Positions 59,548 through 64,000 of a stretch of DNA of 64,000 nucleotides are shown here, piece by piece; the first letter of the stretch is position 1; the number at the start of each line of letters is the position of its first letter. Source of the stretch: Pelagibacterium lacus (lineage in GTDB: Bacteria; Pseudomonadota; Alphaproteobacteria; Rhizobiales; Devosiaceae). A program made the position numbers and the translations under genes. The stretch is from contig NZ_QQNH01000007.1 of the NCBI RefSeq assembly GCF_003345525.1, positions 114,258 to 178,257 on the forward strand. Reading direction: 5' to 3'. Below the pieces are notes generated by a model. It had not been told where the DNA came from. It worked only from the letters and a program-made list of their open reading frames with translations, and did no database searches.

Positions 59548-61827
59548 ATGACCGACGAACCGCGTGATCCGCAGAAGGCGCTCAAAGAAGCCGCGCTGCA
59601 TTTCCATGAGTATCCAAAGCCCGGCAAGATCGAGATCGCGCCCATAAAGCCGCTCGCCAATCAGCGCGACCTGGCCCTGGCTTATTCGCCCGGCGTGGCG
59701 GCCCCTTGCCTCGAGATTGCGGAGAACCCGGACCTTGCCGCGCGCTATACCTCGCGCGCCAACATGGTGGCGGTGATCTCGAACGGCACGGCCGTCCTCG
59801 GCTTGGGCAATATCGGCGCGCTGGCCTCCAAGCCGGTGATGGAAGGCAAGGCCGTCCTGTTCAAGAAATTTGCCGGCATCGATTCGATCGACATCGAGAT
59901 CGACGAGCTCGATCCGGCCAAGTTCATCGAGACCGTGGCCCCCCTGTGGCCCAGCTTCGGCGGCATCAACCTCGAGGACATCAAAGCCCCGGACTGCTTC
60001 GAGATCGAAGAGGCCCTCCGGGAGCGCATGCCGATCCCGGTCTTCCATGACGACCAGCACGGCACCGCCATCATCGTCGCCGCCGCCGTCCTCAATGGGC
60101 TGCAGCTGGCGGGCAAGGATATCGCCAAGGCCAAGATCTGCACCTCCGGCGCCGGCGCGGCGGCCATCGCCTGCCTCAACATGCTGATGACCGTCGGGGC
60201 CAAGCGCGAAAATATCTGGATCGCCGACCGGGAAGGGCTGGTCACCACAAAGCGCGACAATCTGGTCGACCGCTGGCGGGGCGCCTTCGCCCAGGACAGC
60301 GACAAGACGTCCCTGGCCGAGGTCATGGACGGCGCCGACATCTTCCTCGGCCTTTCGGCAGCCGGTGCGCTGAAGCCCGAGATGCTGAAGGACATGGCCG
60401 AGAATCCCCTGATTCTGGCGCTGTCCAATCCGGTGCCCGAGATCATGCCGGAGATCGCGCAGGAAGTGCGCCCCGACGCCATGATCTGCACCGGGCGTTC
60501 GGACTATCCGAACCAGGTCAACAACGTGCTGTGCTTCCCCTTCATCTTCCGTGGCGCGCTCGATGTGGGCGCCACGCAGATCAACGAGGAAATGAAGGCC
60601 GCGGCCGCGCATGCGATCGCCAGGCTGGCGCATGAGCCGGTGCTGGAAGCCATCCCCAGCGGCGCTTCCACCTTCGGGCGCGATTATCTCATCCCCAATC
60701 CGTTCGACCAGCGCCTCATCCTGCGCATTGCCCCGGCGGTCGCCAAGGCGGCCATGGAGTCCGGCGTTGCACGGCGTCCCATCGAGGATTTCGAAGCCTA
60801 TAAGGACAGCCTCAACCGCTTCGTCTTCCGCTCCGGCATGGTGATGAAGCCGATGATGGAGAGGGCAAGGGAGCAGGGCCAGCGCATCGCCTTCGCGGAT
60901 GGCGAGGACGAGCGCGTGCTGCGGGCCACTCAGGTCATCCTCGAAGAGAAAATGGCGCAGCCCATTCTTATCGGCCGGCCCTATGTGATCGAGCAGCGCA
61001 TCGAGCGCATGGGCCTGCAATTGTCGCCGGGCAAGGATTTCGAGATCATCAATCCCGAGGACGATCCCCGCTACAAGGAATATGTCGCCGAGTTCCATAC
61101 CCTTGTCGGGCGTTCGGGCGTCACCCCCGACACCGCCCGCACCATCGTGCGCACCAATACGACGGTCATCGGGGCCCTCGCGGTCAATCGCGGCGATGCC
61201 GATGGCCTGATCTGCGGTCTCCAGGGCCGGTATATCAAGCATGTGCGCGATATCAAGTCGGTCATCGGCCTCTCCGATGGCGTTTCCGACGTGTCCGCAC
61301 TTTCCATGCTGATCATGCCGCGCGGGGTGTTCTTCCTCGCCGACACCTATGTCAACATGGACCCGAGCGCCGACGAGATCGTCGCAATTACGCTCCAGGC
61401 GCGCGACCATCTCAAGCGCTTCAACATCGAAGCCAAGGCGGCCTTGCTGTCATATTCGAACTTCGGATCGCGCGACGGCACCTCTTCGGCCAAGATGCAG
61501 GAGGCGTATCAGAAGCTGAAGGACGTGGCCCCAGACCTGATCGCCGAAGGCGAGATGCAGGGCGACCTCGCCCTGAACCAGACGCTGCGCGAGCGCTACA
61601 TCCCGGACTCCGTCCTCAAGGGCGAAGCGAACCTGTTGATCTTCCCCAACCTCGAAAGCGCCAATCTCTCCCTGACCCTGCTCAAGGAGATGAACAACGC
61701 GCTGCCGGTCGGCCCGATCCTGATGGGAACGCGGCACCCGGCCCATATTCTGGCGCCCTCGGTGACCAGCCGCGGTATCGTCAATATGACGGCGGTGACC
61801 GTCAACGAGAGCTTGGCGCTCAAATAG
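59548..61827 (+). CDS. maeB: NADP-dependent malic enzyme with PTA-like domain
   Basis: MaeB decarboxylates malate to pyruvate with NADP. The 759-residue protein has the malic enzyme half (SPGVAAPCLEIAENP, TAVLGLGNIGALASKP, FHDDQHGTAIIV, and the NAD-binding SGAGAAAIAC) and a C-terminal phosphotransacetylase-like domain (about 430-759), which regulates activity and is usually non-catalytic. Full length for the family. A strong terminator follows. Confidence 0.95.
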   Translation: MTDEPRDPQKALKEAALHFHEYPKPGKIEIAPIKPLANQRDLALAYSPGVAAPCLEIAENPDLAARYTSRANMVAVISNGTAVLGLGNIGALASKPVMEGKAVLFKKFAGIDSIDIEIDELDPAKFIETVAPLWPSFGGINLEDIKAPDCFEIEEALRERMPIPVFHDDQHGTAIIVAAAVLNGLQLAGKDIAKAKICTSGAGAAAIACLNMLMTVGAKRENIWIADREGLVTTKRDNLVDRWRGAFAQDSDKTSLAEVMDGADIFLGLSAAGALKPEMLKDMAENPLILALSNPVPEIMPEIAQEVRPDAMICTGRSDYPNQVNNVLCFPFIFRGALDVGATQINEEMKAAAAHAIARLAHEPVLEAIPSGASTFGRDYLIPNPFDQRLILRIAPAVAKAAMESGVARRPIEDFEAYKDSLNRFVFRSGMVMKPMMERAREQGQRIAFADGEDERVLRATQVILEEKMAQPILIGRPYVIEQRIERMGLQLSPGKDFEIINPEDDPRYKEYVAEFHTLVGRSGVTPDTARTIVRTNTTVIGALAVNRGDADGLICGLQGRYIKHVRDIKSVIGLSDGVSDVSALSMLIMPRGVFFLADTYVNMDPSADEIVAITLQARDHLKRFNIEAKAALLSYSNFGSRDGTSSAKMQEAYQKLKDVAPDLIAEGEMQGDLALNQTLRERYIPDSVLKGEANLLIFPNLESANLSLTLLKEMNNALPVGPILMGTRHPAHILAPSVTSRGIVNMTAVTVNESLALK

Positions 61828-61834
61828 GAACGAC

Positions 61835-61861
61835 AAAGGGCGCCGTCAGCGGCGCCCTTTT
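61835..61861. terminator. bidirectional terminator between maeB and amn
   Basis: AAAGGGCGCC and GGCGCCCTTT form a 10-bp stem with a GTCAGC loop. A- and T-runs on both sides let it serve both convergent genes. The stem is the same as in the terminator at 36490-36518. Confidence 0.92.
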
Positions 61862-63340
61862 CTATTGGAAGGCGGTTTCGGCGAAGCTGCGCAATTTGCG
61901 CGAATGCAAGCGCTCGATCGGCTGGTTGCGCAGGATTTCCATTGCCTTCAACCCGATCAGCAGGTGGCGATTGACCTGGGTGCGGTAGAAGTCGGAGGCC
62001 ATGCCCGGCAGCTTCAATTCCCCATGCAGGGGCTTGTCCGACACGCAGAGCAGGGTGCCATACGGCACCCGGAACCGGAAACCGTTGGCAGCGATCGTCG
62101 CACTTTCCATATCGAGGGCGATGGCGCGCGATTGGCTCAGGCGCCGGATGATTTCGCTCTGGTCACGCAACTCCCAGTTGCGGTTGTCGATGGTGAACAC
62201 CGTGCCCGTGCGCATGATCGCCTTGGCTTCCAACCCCTCGAGATGGGTAATTTCCTCGACGGCTTCCTGCAGGGCCACCTGAATTTCGGCCAGCGCCGGG
62301 ATGGGCACCGTCACCGGCAGGTCGTCATCGAGGACGTGGTCCTCCCGGACATAGCCATGGGCCAGGACATAGTCGCCCAGTGACTGGGAATTGCGCAGAC
62401 CGGCGCAGTGGCCCAGCATCAGCCAGGCATGGGGGCGCAGCACCGCGATATGGTCCGTCGCCGTCTTGGCGTTGGACGGCCCGACCCCGATATTGATCAT
62501 CGTGATCCCGCGCCCATTGGGAGCGGTCAGATGATAGGCGGGCATTTGCGGCTGGCGCACCGGATGAACGCCCTCTGTCGCGCCGCCGATGCGCGCGTTG
62601 TTGGTGATCACATTGCCCGGCTCGATGAAACTTTCGTAGAACTCGTGCCCATCCGCCATCCACTGATGCGCCAGGCGGGTGAATTCCTCGATATAGAACT
62701 GGTAATTGGTGAAGATCACGAAATTCTGGAAGTGCTCCGGAGTGGTCCCGGTATAGTGGTTGAGCCGGTGCAGCGAATAGTCGACCCGAGGCCCGGTGAA
62801 CGCGGCAAGCGGGTAGGGGCCGCCGGCGGGCGGGATGAAGGTACCATTGGCGATCTCGTCGTCCACATGCGCCAGATCGGGCACGTCGAACAGATCGCGC
62901 AGGGGCACGCCGATATCGAGCAGCGTGTCGCCTTCAACGCGCTCCTTGGGGTCGACGGCGAAGTGCAGCGGTATGGGCGTATCGGATTGCCCAACCTCGA
63001 TCTGCGCGCCGTGGTTCTTCAAAATCAGCGAGAAATTCTCGATAAGATATTTGTGGAACAGCTTGGGCTGGGTCAGCGTCGTCTGGTACAGCCCAGGGCT
63101 GTGCAGGAACCCGTAGGCCAGCCGGGAACTGGCGTTTTGCTGGAAACTGGTCGAGAGAACCTGCACTTTCGGATAGAGCGCCCGGATCTTGCCCGGCGGG
63201 ACTTTTCCGCGGGTCAGATTGAGCAGATGGTCGCGGATGAAACTCGTATTGCGATCATAGATTTCGCACACATATTCCCAAGCCTGCACGGGATCGGAGA
63301 AAGACTTGAGGGGAAGCGGATCGGGCATAATGAGTTTCAT
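61862..63340 (-). CDS. amn: AMP nucleosidase
   Basis: Amn hydrolyses AMP to adenine and ribose-5-phosphate. The 492-residue protein has an N-terminal AMN-specific domain and a C-terminal nucleoside-phosphorylase-like domain, with MINIGVGPSNAKTATDHIAVLRPHAWLMLGHCAGLR, DYVLAHGYVREDHVLDDD and ALDMESATIAANGFRFRVPYGTLLCVSDKPLHGE. The start MKLIMPDPLPLK is the first ATG of the family-length frame. It is convergent with maeB. Confidence 0.95.
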   Translation of the reverse strand: MKLIMPDPLPLKSFSDPVQAWEYVCEIYDRNTSFIRDHLLNLTRGKVPPGKIRALYPKVQVLSTSFQQNASSRLAYGFLHSPGLYQTTLTQPKLFHKYLIENFSLILKNHGAQIEVGQSDTPIPLHFAVDPKERVEGDTLLDIGVPLRDLFDVPDLAHVDDEIANGTFIPPAGGPYPLAAFTGPRVDYSLHRLNHYTGTTPEHFQNFVIFTNYQFYIEEFTRLAHQWMADGHEFYESFIEPGNVITNNARIGGATEGVHPVRQPQMPAYHLTAPNGRGITMINIGVGPSNAKTATDHIAVLRPHAWLMLGHCAGLRNSQSLGDYVLAHGYVREDHVLDDDLPVTVPIPALAEIQVALQEAVEEITHLEGLEAKAIMRTGTVFTIDNRNWELRDQSEIIRRLSQSRAIALDMESATIAANGFRFRVPYGTLLCVSDKPLHGELKLPGMASDFYRTQVNRHLLIGLKAMEILRNQPIERLHSRKLRSFAETAFQ

Positions 63341-63577
63341 CGGGGCATCCTGTTCTTGTTCTTGATTTTTATCTCAGACTTGCCAGTTTAGCGCGAACGG
63401 CGCAATGGCTCGCCATGGTAGCGCCGAAAAATCACAGTTCGGTGATTGGGCCTTTTGTCGCCGCAATATGCGCCGATATTGGAAGCGTCTGTCGGACTGG
63501 CAAACGAGCCCATGCACCGGCGGACATGCTTCCGCTGTAGTCCCCCAAGCCCTCAACAGCGCGGCGGAAGTTATATG

Positions 63578-63611
63578 GAGACCGCAGTCGTCCGCCCGGC
63601 GCTGCGGTCTC
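63578..63611 (-). terminator. inverted repeat downstream of DUF1801 gene
   Basis: GAGACCGCAG and CTGCGGTCTC are perfect 10-base inverted repeats separated by 14 bases, just beyond the stop of the minus-strand DUF1801 gene. The minus-strand 3' flank is CATATAAC, not a T-run, so it is a possible rather than clear terminator. The rest of the gap to amn holds nothing I recognise. Confidence 0.5.
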
Positions 63612-63614
63612 TTG

Positions 63615-63998
63615 CTATCTGGTCGGATAGGTTTCGCGCATATAGGCGACCGATGCCGTGACGAGGTCTTCGAGCACGCCCGGATCGATATCGGACAGCC
63701 GCTTGATATAGAGGCAGGATTTTCCGGTGGTGTGCTTCCCCAAACGCTGCATCAGTTCGGCATGGCGGCGGAAGCCGGGGACGATATAGAGCGTGAGATT
63801 GGCCTTGCGCGGGGAAAACCCGACCAGCGGCCAGTCGGCGGATTTGTTTGCCGAGTTGGTATATGTATAGGCTCCAAAGCCGATGATGGACGAGCCCCAC
63901 AGAACGGGCTTGGACCCCGTGTGAGAACGGCGGTGCAAAATTAGTCCACGGTAGCGGCTGGATTGTCCTGCTGCGGGCGGCTTAAAAGTCGTCCACCT
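63615..63998 (-). pseudogene. DUF1801-family protein, damaged or partial 5' end
   Basis: The C-terminal about 97 residues are a good match to the DUF1801 family: KPVLWGSSIIGFGAYTYTN, then DWPLVGFSPRKANLTLYIV, GKHTTGKSCLYIKRLSDID. The N-terminal part is wrong: in this frame the region upstream translates to unrelated sequence (RWTTFKPPAAGQSSRYRG) and stays open to the window edge, while another frame carries DNPAATVD, a typical DUF1801 start, ending at once in a stop. About 20 family residues seem missing between them, which suggests a small deletion plus frameshift. A TTG start at about 63938 is the alternative. Confidence 0.5.
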
Positions 63999-64000
63999 AT

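Noticed and set aside
59497..61410. A 637-codon open frame opposite maeB
   Set aside because: Same antisense pattern; maeB has unmistakable catalytic motifs over the whole stretch.

Overview
This window reads as a contiguous piece of an alphaproteobacterial chromosome, most likely of the order Hyphomicrobiales (Rhizobiales); a Devosia- or Pelagibacterium-like genus is my inference from protein character, not a demonstrated placement. The DNA is GC-rich, genes are closely packed with frequent 4-nt ATGA overlaps, and several gene orders are ones I know from this order: methyltransferase-tolC-popZ-valS, dgt-argS-SPOR-scpA-scpB-tatABC-serS-surE-pcm-nlpD, yajC-secDF-Mth938-phytoene-synthase-like, uvrA divergent from ssb, and gyrA-coaD-PPIase-queA-tgt. 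I see no rRNA, CRISPR array, insertion sequence, integrase or prophage.

Layout. 0-3.6 kb: small minus-strand genes (secreted and hypothetical proteins, a tiny membrane protein without a normal start codon, the ribosome-rescue hydrolase ArfB), a tRNA-Asp, a family 2 glycosyltransferase, an I78-type inhibitor lipoprotein and a small hypothetical protein. 3.7-8.6 kb: a four-gene peptide/nickel-type ABC importer operon with a double ATPase. 8.6-15.9 kb: a methyltransferase-like protein, a TolC-family channel, a PopZ-like polar organiser, ValS and an ExoR-like Sel1 periplasmic protein. 16-18.4 kb: xthA and erpA divergent from a dGTPase. 18.5-29.6 kb: a long plus-strand housekeeping run covering ArgRS, a SPOR protein, condensin partners ScpA/ScpB, the Tat translocase, SerRS, SurE, Pcm and an NlpD-like factor, closed by a strong terminator. 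29.7-36.4 kb: a DUF815 ATPase facing yajC-secDF and two complex-I-assembly-like genes, then trmFO. 36.5-37.3 kb: three 49-residue DUF1127 proteins. 37.4-41.1 kb: uvrA and ssb diverging around an SOS box. 41.2-43.9 kb: an Lrp-type regulator divergent from arginase and ornithine aminotransferase. 43.9-46.5 kb: BrkB-like, host-attachment-family and MFS proteins. 46.7-57.8 kb: gyrA, coaD, two cyclophilins, queA, tgt, pgi, map, aspS. 57.9-64 kb: an EAL phosphodiesterase, malic enzyme MaeB, AMP nucleosidase and a DUF1801 gene with a damaged-looking 5' end.

How the genes work together. Protein export is the strongest theme: YajC-SecDF and TatABC move proteins out, while SPOR, NlpD-like, TolC and ExoR-like proteins act in the envelope. 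Chromosome care is the second: ScpAB, PopZ, UvrA, SSB, GyrA, XthA and dGTPase. Translation and tRNA modification is the third: four aminoacyl-tRNA synthetases, TrmFO, QueA/Tgt, ArfB, Map. The roc genes form a self-contained arginine-catabolism module with a clear candidate operator.

I did not find an obviously new multi-gene system. The points most worth following are a GyrA quinolone pocket in which three usual residues are changed, a 24-bp palindrome over the ribosome-binding site of the Lrp-type gene, the DUF1127 cluster, the NDUFAF3/NDUFAF6-like pair behind secDF, a long hairpin between yajC and secDF, and a conserved-looking membrane micro-protein with no recognisable start.
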